Assembly (NCBI RefSeq): GCF_004331955.1 | Contig: NZ_CP036532.1 | Location: 124,001-188,000 of the forward strand | Origin: Roseitalea porphyridii | GTDB taxonomy: Bacteria; Pseudomonadota; Alphaproteobacteria; Rhizobiales; Rhizobiaceae | Length of the DNA stretch: 64,000 bases | Direction of reading: 5' to 3' | Part shown: positions 8,683 through 15,640 of the stretch, one piece after another | Numbering within the stretch: the stretch's first letter is position 1 | How the letters are laid out: each line of letters begins with the position of its first letter | Notes under the pieces: model-generated | Database searches by the model: none | Told to the model about the DNA's origin: nothing | The model's input: the letters and a program-made list of their open reading frames with translations, nothing else | Program-made: the position numbers and the translations under genes

Positions 8683-10092
8683 ATGGCCGCACGCATGCGA
8701 CGCGACAAGGGGAGCCGGCGCGGCGCGCGCGGCGCCGCCCCGGCGTCGGCCAACGTGCGATCACGGCGCACGCGGCTGTTCCGCGCAGGCGTCTTCATCA
8801 CGGTTCTCGCGATGGGCATCGCCGTTGCCCTGACCTGGCAATGGATCAGCCGGGACCGGGCGCCGGAGATCCTCACCATCGGCACCGGGCAGTCCGGTTC
8901 GGACGCCTATACGCTGATGCGCGAAGTGGCCGAGGTCGTCGAACGCCATTCGGACCGGCTGCGCCTCGACATTCGCCCGACCCGCGACGCCTCACAGAAC
9001 ATCGCGTTCCTGAACGCCAAACGCATCGATGCGGCCGTGATACGCGCCGACACGCCCGTGTTCAGCGACATTCGCGGCATCGCCGATCTCTATCCGGACC
9101 TGTTCCACATCATCGTCCGCGACGGAGTTCGCGCGCGTTCGGTCCATGATCTCGACCGGATCAGCATTTCGATCCCCGATTACGACACCGCCAACTTCCG
9201 TTCCTTCTGGGTGGTCGGCGACCATTACGACCTGCCCATCGACGGGTTCGACTGGCGGGCCGAGCCCTTCGTCGACGGCGCCGACAAGCTGCTGCGTGGC
9301 GAGGTCGACGCGCTGTTCGCGGTCCGCTCGATCCGCGACCGGCAATTGTTGCGCATGTTCGAGGATGCCCAGCTGACCGGATTGAAGCTGCGCTACATAC
9401 CGATCCGCCAGGCCGAGGCGATCGCGCTCAAGCGCCCTTTCCTGACCGCCTCTCAGGTGCCGCTCGGCGGGTTCACGGGGGCCCTGCCGGTGCCCGACAC
9501 CGACACGCCCACTCTCGCCGTCGACCGGGTGCTCGTGACCCGCGCCGATGTCGGCGAGCAGCCCATCCGCGAGCTCACGCGCATCCTGTTCGAGCACCGC
9601 AAGGATCTGACCATCCGGTTCGCCCTTGCCTCCGCCATAACGGCGCCCGACGCCGAGCGCGGCCTCTCGGTGCCGCTGCACGACGGCGCCGAAGCCTTCT
9701 ACAACCGGGACGAGCCGAGCTTCGTGCAGGAGAACGCCGAGCCGCTCGCCCTTCTGGTCACGGTTCTGACCATCCTCGTCTCCGGCCTGATCGCCCTCAG
9801 GTCGCGTTTCGTTGCCAGCCAGAAGAACCGCGCCGACGTCTACAATTACGAGCTTCTCGAGATTGAACGGCGGACGGCGGCCGCGACGACACTGGACGAA
9901 CTCGCGACGCTGAAGGGCGAACTCAACGAGGTGCTGCGCAAGGTCGTCGTCGCGCTCGACACCGACGAGGTCACCGACGAGGGCTTCCAGTCCTTTTCGC
10001 TGCTCTGGGACGCGATCCGCGAGACGATCAACGACAAGGCCGACGCGCTTTCGGCCGCCACCGGCCCCACCGCCGTGCGCCGCCGCGCCTGA
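8683..10092 (+). CDS. TAXI-family TRAP solute-binding protein with a C-terminal membrane anchor
   Basis: Periplasmic-type binding protein of the TAXI group (469 residues). The N-terminus is very basic, followed by a membrane segment (about 33-52), then the binding domain beginning with ILTIGTGQSGSDAY. A second membrane segment lies at about 351-372, followed by roughly 95 residues rich in Glu, Arg and Leu that could form a coiled coil in the cytoplasm. Usual TAXI proteins are secreted and sit beside a fused TRAP permease; neither is the case here. The arrangement suggests an anchored sensor rather than a transporter component, but this is inference. Confidence 0.82.
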   Translation: MAARMRRDKGSRRGARGAAPASANVRSRRTRLFRAGVFITVLAMGIAVALTWQWISRDRAPEILTIGTGQSGSDAYTLMREVAEVVERHSDRLRLDIRPTRDASQNIAFLNAKRIDAAVIRADTPVFSDIRGIADLYPDLFHIIVRDGVRARSVHDLDRISISIPDYDTANFRSFWVVGDHYDLPIDGFDWRAEPFVDGADKLLRGEVDALFAVRSIRDRQLLRMFEDAQLTGLKLRYIPIRQAEAIALKRPFLTASQVPLGGFTGALPVPDTDTPTLAVDRVLVTRADVGEQPIRELTRILFEHRKDLTIRFALASAITAPDAERGLSVPLHDGAEAFYNRDEPSFVQENAEPLALLVTVLTILVSGLIALRSRFVASQKNRADVYNYELLEIERRTAAATTLDELATLKGELNEVLRKVVVALDTDEVTDEGFQSFSLLWDAIRETINDKADALSAATGPTAVRRRA

Positions 10093-10112
10093 GGCGTGCC
10101 TGCCGCGCTTAA

Positions 10113-10197
10113 TTGTCCACAGCCCGCCGCCGCGAAAACCGGTGGTTTCCCAATGCCAAGACGACCGCGAGGCCCGGGGCGGCCGGCTTTGTCCACA
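10113..10197 (+). promoter_or_regulatory. Two DnaA-box-like sequences
   Basis: TTGTCCACA occurs at 10113-10121 and again at 10189-10197, same orientation, 76 bp apart. Each differs from the consensus TTATCCACA at one base. They could bind DnaA for gene regulation or titration. Two such matches in about 640 bp is more than chance would usually give, but the region has no AT-rich tract like that of the candidate origin at 48.8 kb. Confidence 0.35.
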
Positions 10198-10334
10198 GCG
10201 TCGATGACACCGACTCGACTCGACCGCAAGTTTGCGGCAATATTCATGCAGGTAATCGGAAAGCAGGACTTAACGGAAACGCAGAACGATTGCCGCAACC
10301 CTAAACAGGTTGCTGTTCCGACTGAGAGGTTGGA

Positions 10335-10412
10335 GCGATAGACTTCGAAGATGAAGTAATTCATCCTTGATGTCGAACGATGACACTGTTTTCGGACAGT
10401 GAAGTCTAGCGC
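10335..10412 (+). repeat. Nested inverted-repeat element, possible structured RNA
   Basis: An outer 12-bp stem with one mismatch (10335-10346 pairing with 10401-10412) encloses two hairpins: GATGAA-gtaa-TTCATC (10350-10365, a GNRA-type loop) and CACTGT-tttcgg-ACAGTG (10384-10401). Drawn as RNA this is a three-way junction of 78 nt. The last base of the second hairpin is shared with the outer stem. It lies in a gene-free region between two plus-strand genes. It may be a small RNA, a leader element or a miniature repeat; no known family was recognised. Confidence 0.45.
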
Positions 10413-10729
10413 CAGCCATGGGCGCGAACAAAATACGGCAGGCCAGCCCGAGGGATGGTCGGCACGGCCCGGAGAGAGTGATCGAGCGGCTTCGGCCGCA
10501 AGGTGCGCGATCCGGTTCTGCTGGGAGAGCCCGGCGTGTGCGTCGCGGAACCGTCAGGTGAAGTGGCGATGACGATCGGGGTCTGTCCAGGCAATGCAGG
10601 GGGGCGGTAGCTGCGGCGACCGCCTTCCTCATCTTGCGTGCGCCCCCGGCGCCGTCTTTCCAAACCGGACCCCGCTCCATATATGAAAGCCTTGGCAACC
10701 GATGCGAGTTGGGTGTAACCGGCGCGGCC

Positions 10730-11152
10730 ATGGCCATTTTCGACCATCAAAGTGACTGGAAGGACCGGTTTTCGCCCGGTCTCGCCGAGATCGAACAGAT
10801 CGCGCGGGAAGCCTATGCGCACCTGCCGCGCGAGTTCCGCAAGCTGACCGGCGACGTCCAGATCCGCATCGCCGAATTCCCGACCGAGGACGTCGCCGAC
10901 GATCTGGGGCTCGAGACGCCGTTCGATCTGCTCGGGCTCTTCGAAGGGCGCGGCATCGCCGAGCTGTGGAACCCGGCGACCGGCGATCAGGTCAATCGCA
11001 TCACGCTCTACCGGCGGGCGATCCTCGACTACTGGGCCGAGAACGACGAGACGCTTGGCGACATCGTCACCCACGTGCTCATCCACGAACTGGGGCACCA
11101 TTTCGGCCTGTCGGACGACGACATGGCCCGCATCGAGGCCTCGGCGGGCTGA
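10730..11152 (+). CDS. Small zincin-like metallopeptidase (PF06262 type)
   Basis: A 140-residue protein with an extended zinc-binding motif HELGHHFGLSD (119-129) fitting HExxHxxGxxD, with Glu120 as catalytic base. The upstream half (RITLYRRAILDYW and TLGDIVTHVLIHE) matches the small cytosolic metallopeptidase family found across alphaproteobacteria and actinobacteria; the physiological substrate is unknown. The ATG at 10730 gives the family's normal length. Its last 124 bp are overlapped on the other strand by the extended tail of the DUF1194 gene. Confidence 0.88.
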   Translation: MAIFDHQSDWKDRFSPGLAEIEQIAREAYAHLPREFRKLTGDVQIRIAEFPTEDVADDLGLETPFDLLGLFEGRGIAELWNPATGDQVNRITLYRRAILDYWAENDETLGDIVTHVLIHELGHHFGLSDDDMARIEASAG

Positions 11153-11949
11153 ACCGCACCGGCTATCCAGCGCGAGGAGGGTCCGGCCTGCCGGACGAGT
11201 GCCGCGCGCCTCCGATCGGGAACGCCGGACAGGGCGCCCCCGATGATCTCGCGCAAGAGCTTGCGCTTCATCGCCGCCTCGAAATCCGCGAACCCGTCGG
11301 CGATCTCGAGAAACGCGCCCGGGCCGTACAGCACATGCTCCTGGTAGAAGGCGACCGGATCGGGCCGTGCGCCGGCGATCACCAGCCCGTTGACCTGCAC
11401 CCCCTCGAACGGGAAGTTCGCATAGGCCAGTTCAGGCGAAAAACCCTCATTGTTGACGCCGTCGCCGGACACGTCGATCACCTTGCGCGTGCAGTCGAGC
11501 GGCGCGGAACGGAACAGCGAGGCCGCGTGTCCGAGCGCATAGCCGAGCGCGGTCGGAAAGGCCGTATGTCCGCGCGGATGGGCCTGCAGCCGGTCGGCAA
11601 GCGCGAGCACGGACGCATCGCCGGCAAGAAACGTCCAGGGCGCGATCTCCACCTGCTGGCGCCGCCCGCTCCACTCGTACGCCGTCACCTGGATGCCGCC
11701 GACGCGGGTGATCGCCTCGCGTATCTGCGGATCCCGAAAGGCCTCGGCGAGGCCGTCCATCTGCAGCCGGTAGTCGCGATCATCGACGCTGGACGACACG
11801 TCGATGGCAAGGATCAGCGAGAGCGCGCACTGCGGCTGGGCGCGCACCGGGGCGACGGTCCAGAGGATCGAGACAAGGAGCAGCGCGAGCATGACGACGG
11901 GCGGGCGGGCAGGCAGGATCGGGCCGGTCCGTCGCGTCCATTCGGTCAT
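11029..11949 (-). CDS. DUF1194 von Willebrand factor A-like secreted protein
   Basis: Predicted exported protein of 306 residues. A signal peptide (cleavage likely after residue 37, PVRA) is followed by a vWA-like domain with the metal-binding DxSxS motif (Asp50, Ser52, Ser54), a mid-domain SGDGVNN and an FADFEAAMKRKL helix near residue 230. Family members usually end soon after that helix. Here about 60 more residues of low-complexity, Ser/Arg-rich sequence follow, and the last 40 or so are antisense to the metallopeptidase. The start sits one base after the DUF1737 stop, so the two are probably co-translated. Function unknown. Confidence 0.8.
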   Translation of the reverse strand: MTEWTRRTGPILPARPPVVMLALLLVSILWTVAPVRAQPQCALSLILAIDVSSSVDDRDYRLQMDGLAEAFRDPQIREAITRVGGIQVTAYEWSGRRQQVEIAPWTFLAGDASVLALADRLQAHPRGHTAFPTALGYALGHAASLFRSAPLDCTRKVIDVSGDGVNNEGFSPELAYANFPFEGVQVNGLVIAGARPDPVAFYQEHVLYGPGAFLEIADGFADFEAAMKRKLLREIIGGALSGVPDRRRAALVRQAGPSSRWIAGAVQPAEASMRAMSSSDRPKWCPSSWMSTWVTMSPSVSSFSAQ

Positions 11950-11950
11950 T

Positions 11951-12163
11951 CTAAAGCGTGCCAAGCCTGACCGCCGGATCGTAATCCTGGTCGGGGACGT
12001 CCTTGACCACCGCCTGGCCGCACCGCATCTGCGCGGCGACCGGATCGAACGCATAGACCGGATCGCCGTGCAGCGACCATCCCTTGTTCAGCGCTTCGGT
12101 GACCTTGTGGCAGAAGGCCGAGTCGTCAATTCCCGTGAGCATGCGATAGGCTTTCATCGGCAT
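11951..12163 (-). CDS. DUF1737 small protein
   Basis: A 70-residue protein matching DUF1737: KAYRMLTG at the start, a central GWSLHGDPVY and the tail MRCGQAVVKD. These small proteins are of unknown function and are common in alphaproteobacteria. The ATG at 12163 is chosen because AAAGGAG lies 7 nt upstream; another ATG follows two codons later. It starts inside the 3' end of the CoA-ester lyase gene (38-bp overlap, different frame), so coupled translation is likely. Confidence 0.82.
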   Translation of the reverse strand: MPMKAYRMLTGIDDSAFCHKVTEALNKGWSLHGDPVYAFDPVAAQMRCGQAVVKDVPDQDYDPAVRLGTL

Positions 12164-13073
12164 TGGCCGGCTCCTTTCCTTGTCGATCGGGGTCGGCGAT
12201 GCGCGCCGCGCGCGCCAGAAGCGCCTCGGCCTGTTCGAGATGCAGCCGTTCGGCCATAGCACCCTCGAACGCGATCACCCCGCGCCCCTCGTTCTGCGGC
12301 TCGGCGAACGCCGCAACCAGCCGGCGCGCCCGCGCGACCGCCTCCGGTCCGGGTGAGAAGGCCGCGTTCGCGGCACCGATCTGGCCCGGATGGATCAGCG
12401 TCTTTCCATCGAAACCCATCTGCGCGCCCTCTTGGCACTCGGCAGCGCAGCCCACGGCGTCGCGATGATCGTTGTAGACGCCGTCGAGCACGGCGATGTC
12501 CGCCGCGCGGGCCGCAAGAACGATCTGCATCAGCCAGGGGTGAGCATGGGCCCGCGCGCCCGGCCCCGCCAGGCCGGTCGCCTTGTAGAGATCGTTGGTG
12601 CCGGCGACCAGGCAGGCGAGCGGCACCCCCGCCTCGCGGCCGCGCGCGGCGATCGTCGCGGCGTTGACGATCCCGCCGGGCGTCTCGATCATCGCCCACA
12701 GGCGCAACATGTCGGGCGCATCGGTCTGTTCGAGCGCGTCGACCACCGCGAGCAGCGTGTCCGCGCTCTCGACCTTGGGGATCAGCACGGCATCGGGCAT
12801 CGCCGCGCGCGCAGCGAGCAGATCTTCGGTCCCCCAGGGCGTATCGAGCCCGTTGATGCGGATCACCCGCTCGACAGGCGAGGCGGGCGCGGCGGCGAAA
12901 TGCGCCCTGACGGCCTCGCGCGCATCCTGCTTGGCGGCGGGCGCGACCGCGTCCTCGAGATCGAAGATCACCACGTCGCTGCCGAGCGTTTCGGCCTTGC
13001 GAAGCGCCGACTGCCGGTCTCCGGGTATGAACATTGCCGAGCGGCGCGCGCGAATGAAGGACGGGGCGACCAT
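12126..13073 (-). CDS. HpcH/HpaI-type CoA-ester lyase (citrate lyase beta/malyl-CoA lyase-like)
   Basis: TIM-barrel lyase acting on a beta-hydroxyacyl-CoA such as malyl-CoA, methylmalyl-CoA or citramalyl-CoA. The product has 315 residues: RARRSAMFIPG at the N-terminus, the metal/substrate segment FDLEDAV (37-43), IPKVES with its conserved Glu, MIETPGG with a second metal-binding Glu, and GFDGKTLIHPGQ near 225. The precise substrate cannot be told. It is the first gene of a three-gene minus-strand group with DUF1737 and DUF1194, and is divergent from the FAD oxidoreductase (105 bp between starts). Confidence 0.9.
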   Translation of the reverse strand: MVAPSFIRARRSAMFIPGDRQSALRKAETLGSDVVIFDLEDAVAPAAKQDAREAVRAHFAAAPASPVERVIRINGLDTPWGTEDLLAARAAMPDAVLIPKVESADTLLAVVDALEQTDAPDMLRLWAMIETPGGIVNAATIAARGREAGVPLACLVAGTNDLYKATGLAGPGARAHAHPWLMQIVLAARAADIAVLDGVYNDHRDAVGCAAECQEGAQMGFDGKTLIHPGQIGAANAAFSPGPEAVARARRLVAAFAEPQNEGRGVIAFEGAMAERLHLEQAEALLARAARIADPDRQGKEPANADESLSHAHGN

Positions 13074-13178
13074 ACGCCCTTCTTGCCGCCGACCCCTGCG
13101 GCGCGCAAGGTCCGATCGCGGCTTGACGGCCTCAAGACGAGTGCCGATTGTCCACGCGATGAACCGCTATCGCTCGCC

Positions 13179-14354
13179 ATGGCCCTGACGGCCGACATCG
13201 CCATCATCGGCGGCGGCCTTGCCGGCACGGCGACCGCCTGGCACCTGGCCGAATTGGGGTTCGAAGGCACTGTCGCGCTGATCGAGGCCGATCCGACCTT
13301 CGCCAGGGCCGCAACCGCGCTGTCGGCCTCCGGCATCCGCCAGCAATTCTCGATCGCCGCCAACATCGCCCTGTCGCGTGCGACCCTTTCGTTCCTGAAA
13401 CAGGCGCATGAGCGCCTTGACGTGCCCCGGCAATGCGGCCTCGTCGAGAACGGCTATCTCATCCTCGCCTCACAGGCGGGCAAGCCGGCGCTTGCGGCCA
13501 ATCACGCGGTACAGAGCGAGGCCGGCGCGCCGGTCGCCCTGCTCGATGCCGGTGCGCTCGCGGCGCGCTATCCCTGGTTGAACATTGACGACATCGCCGC
13601 CGGCGCGATCGGCGAGCAGGGCGAGGGCTGGTTCGACGCCCTGGGGCTGCTCACCGCCCTGCGCCGCGACCTGAAGGCGCATGGCGCCGCCCGGCTGATC
13701 GACGACGCCATCGTCTCCGCGCGGCTTGCCGGTGACCGCATCGCCTCCATCGAACTGGCGTCGGGCGAGACGCTGTCCGCCGGTCGCTACGTTCTCGCCA
13801 CCGGCGCTGCAGCGGGACGGATCGCCGCGCTTATCGGCCTCGGCCTTCCCGTCGAACCGCGCAAACGCACCGTCTTCTATGTCGAGGCGCCCGAGCACCA
13901 TCCCGACATGCCGCTGACCGTCGACCCGACCGGCCTTTATGTCAGGCCCGAGGGCGAAGGCTATATCTGCGGCGCGTCGCCGCCCGCCGAAAGCGACGGT
14001 CCGGCCGACCCGGACGACTTCGAGCCCGACTGGACACAGTTCGAGGACCGCCTGTGGCCGGCGCTCGCCCACCGCATCCCGTTCTTCGAGCGCCTCAAGT
14101 TGCGATCGGCCTGGGCCGGCCACTACGACTACAACCGGTTCGACCAGAACGCGGTGATCGGCCCCGATCCGCGCTGCGCGAACCTGTTCCACATTTCCGG
14201 CTTTTCCGGCCACGGCGTGCAACAGGCCCCGGCGGCCGGACGCGCGCTCGCCGAATGGCTGATCGCAGGGCGCTATGAAAGCGTCGACTGCACACCCTTC
14301 GGCGTCGAACGGCTGATCGCCGAAACGCCGCTTCTCGAACGCAACATCATCTGA
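13179..14354 (+). CDS. FAD-dependent oxidoreductase of the DAO (DadA/FOXRED1-like) family
   Basis: A 391-residue flavoprotein with an N-terminal FAD loop GGGLAG (11-16), a middle LVENGYLILA substrate-domain segment and a C-terminal HISGFSGHGVQQAPAAGR stretch that closes the FAD site. This resembles glycine/sarcosine/D-amino acid oxidases and the FOXRED1 subgroup. The substrate is unknown. The frame is open far upstream, but homology begins at the ATG at 13179. It is divergent from the CoA-ester lyase, so a shared promoter region at 13074-13178 is likely. Confidence 0.9.
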   Translation: MALTADIAIIGGGLAGTATAWHLAELGFEGTVALIEADPTFARAATALSASGIRQQFSIAANIALSRATLSFLKQAHERLDVPRQCGLVENGYLILASQAGKPALAANHAVQSEAGAPVALLDAGALAARYPWLNIDDIAAGAIGEQGEGWFDALGLLTALRRDLKAHGAARLIDDAIVSARLAGDRIASIELASGETLSAGRYVLATGAAAGRIAALIGLGLPVEPRKRTVFYVEAPEHHPDMPLTVDPTGLYVRPEGEGYICGASPPAESDGPADPDDFEPDWTQFEDRLWPALAHRIPFFERLKLRSAWAGHYDYNRFDQNAVIGPDPRCANLFHISGFSGHGVQQAPAAGRALAEWLIAGRYESVDCTPFGVERLIAETPLLERNII

Positions 14355-14431
14355 TCGTTCCGTCGCAACGGGCGCTTCATTTCCGCGACCGGCTTTGCTA
14401 AGCGATCGGCGAACGACGAGAGAAAACCATC

Positions 14432-15037
14432 ATGGAAAAGTTCGACAAGCTCACCGGTGTCGCCGCCCCCCTGCCGATCATCAACATCGACACCGACATG
14501 ATCATCCCCAAGGATTATCTGAAGACGATCCGGCGCACCGGCCTCGCCAAGGGCCTGTTCGCGGAGATGCGCTATCAGGATGACGGATCGGAGAACCCGG
14601 ACTTCGTGCTCAACAAGCCCGCCTACCGGAACGCCACCATCCTGGTCGCCGGCGACAATTTCGGCTGCGGCTCGTCACGCGAGCATGCGCCCTGGGCCCT
14701 GCTCGACCATGGCATCCGCTGCGTCATCTCGACCAGCTTCGCCGACATCTTCTACAACAACTGCTTCAAGAACGGCATCCTGCCGATCGTCGTCACGCCG
14801 GACGAACTCGAAAAGCTGCTCGACGATGCCGATCGCGGCGCCAACGCGACGCTGACCGTCGATCTGGAGGCACAGGAAATCCGCGGGCCCGACGGCGGCG
14901 TCATCAGCTTCGACATCGACCCGCACCGCAAGCGCAGCCTGCTGGAAGGCCTTGACGATATCGGCCTGACGCTCGAACGGGCGCCGGCGATCGACACCTA
15001 CGAAACGAGACTGGCCGAACAGCGGCCCTGGGCCTGA
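14432..15037 (+). CDS. leuD: 3-isopropylmalate dehydratase small subunit
   Basis: Small subunit of isopropylmalate isomerase in leucine synthesis; pairs with LeuC, which is not in this window. The 201 residues include the [10 protein letters not shown] motif near 20, [16 protein letters not shown] near 75 and the C-terminal swivelling domain, all standard for LeuD. The AGAGAAAACC upstream gives a modest ribosome-binding site. It is followed 12 bp later by a small membrane protein gene. Confidence 0.97.
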   Translation: MEKFDKLTGVAAPLPIINIDTDMIIPKDYLKTIRRTGLAKGLFAEMRYQDDGSENPDFVLNKPAYRNATILVAGDNFGCGSSREHAPWALLDHGIRCVISTSFADIFYNNCFKNGILPIVVTPDELEKLLDDADRGANATLTVDLEAQEIRGPDGGVISFDIDPHRKRSLLEGLDDIGLTLERAPAIDTYETRLAEQRPWA

Positions 15038-15049
15038 GCGCGATACGCC

Positions 15050-15274
15050 ATGCAGCCTTTCATTCCCAAGAGGCTCGAACCGATCGCGTTCGGTTTCCTG
15101 CTGTCGGGCATGATGTCCTGCATTGTCGCCTGCGTCTCCACATGGCTCGCGCTCGGATCGCTCAGCGGCATCCTCGGGGCCTGGCTTTCGTCGTGGGCCG
15201 TTGCCTTTCCGGCGGTCCTCGTGGTGGCGCCGATCGTGCGCCGTATCCTCGCGCGGATCGTCAAACCGGCCTGA
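15050..15274 (+). CDS. DUF2798 small membrane protein
   Basis: 74 residues with two membrane segments (about 13-35 and 44-66), matching DUF2798 by its basic N-terminus and the GFLLSGMMSCIVACVST segment. Function unknown. It follows leuD after 12 bp and is probably in the same transcript. A GC-rich palindrome (GTCCGGCCCGGAC) follows the stop but lacks a T run. Confidence 0.8.
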   Translation: MQPFIPKRLEPIAFGFLLSGMMSCIVACVSTWLALGSLSGILGAWLSSWAVAFPAVLVVAPIVRRILARIVKPA

Positions 15275-15379
15275 GTCCGGCCCGGACGGGCAATTGACAT
15301 TGCACGAACCAGCGACCAGAAGGTTTCGGGGACCATCGAAGCCCGCCCGCCGGGCCACCGCCGTACGAAGGCGATACAC

Positions 15380-15640
15380 ATGTCTGACGAGATTTTTGAC
15401 AAGACGGCACGTATCATTGCCGACAAGATCGAACGTGACCCGTCCGAGATCACGCCGGAAACCGAGCTTTCCACGATCGACATCCAGTCGCTCGAACTGG
15501 CCGAGGTGATCTTCGATCTCGAGGACGAGTTCGACATCGAGATCGAGCTCAACGCCGCCGACGCCTGGGAACAGCTCAAGACCGTTGGCGACGTCACCAG
15601 CGCGGTACGCGACCTGGTCGAAAAGAGCAGCGCCGCGTGA
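15380..15640 (+). CDS. NodF-like acyl carrier protein
   Basis: An 86-residue acidic acyl carrier protein. The presumed phosphopantetheine Ser is Ser37 in DIQSLELAE. The usual Asp of the DSL motif is Gln36, which is unusual because that Asp is important for holo-ACP synthase recognition in typical ACPs. The C-terminal half (ELNAADAWEQL then GDVTSAVRDL) closely resembles rhizobial NodF. It overlaps the following ketosynthase by 4 bp (GTGA), so the two proteins are probably partners making a special acyl chain. It is separated from DUF2798 by 105 bp that contains a TTGACA hexamer (15294-15299), suggesting its own promoter. Confidence 0.88.
   Translation: MSDEIFDKTARIIADKIERDPSEITPETELSTIDIQSLELAEVIFDLEDEFDIEIELNAADAWEQLKTVGDVTSAVRDLVEKSSAA

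Larger units (their letters stand above)
10093..10729. other. 637-bp gene-free region
   Basis: No convincing gene on either strand: short frames here lack homology or ribosome-binding sites, and a long minus-strand frame is antisense to the peptidase gene. The left part holds two DnaA-box-like 9-mers, the middle a nested inverted-repeat element (10335-10412), and the right part presumably the promoter of the peptidase gene. The rest is unremarkable GC-rich sequence. Confidence 0.6.

Noticed and set aside
10339-10408. Possible tRNA, because of a 70-nt span with an 8-bp end stem and internal arms
   Set aside because: There is no T-loop TTCRANNC sequence, no canonical anticodon arm and no D-loop bases; only two internal hairpins are present.
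10406-11101. Long minus-strand reading frame opposite the metallopeptidase gene
   Set aside because: Antisense to a recognisable HExxH peptidase, with no homology or ribosome-binding site; a shadow of GC-rich codon use.
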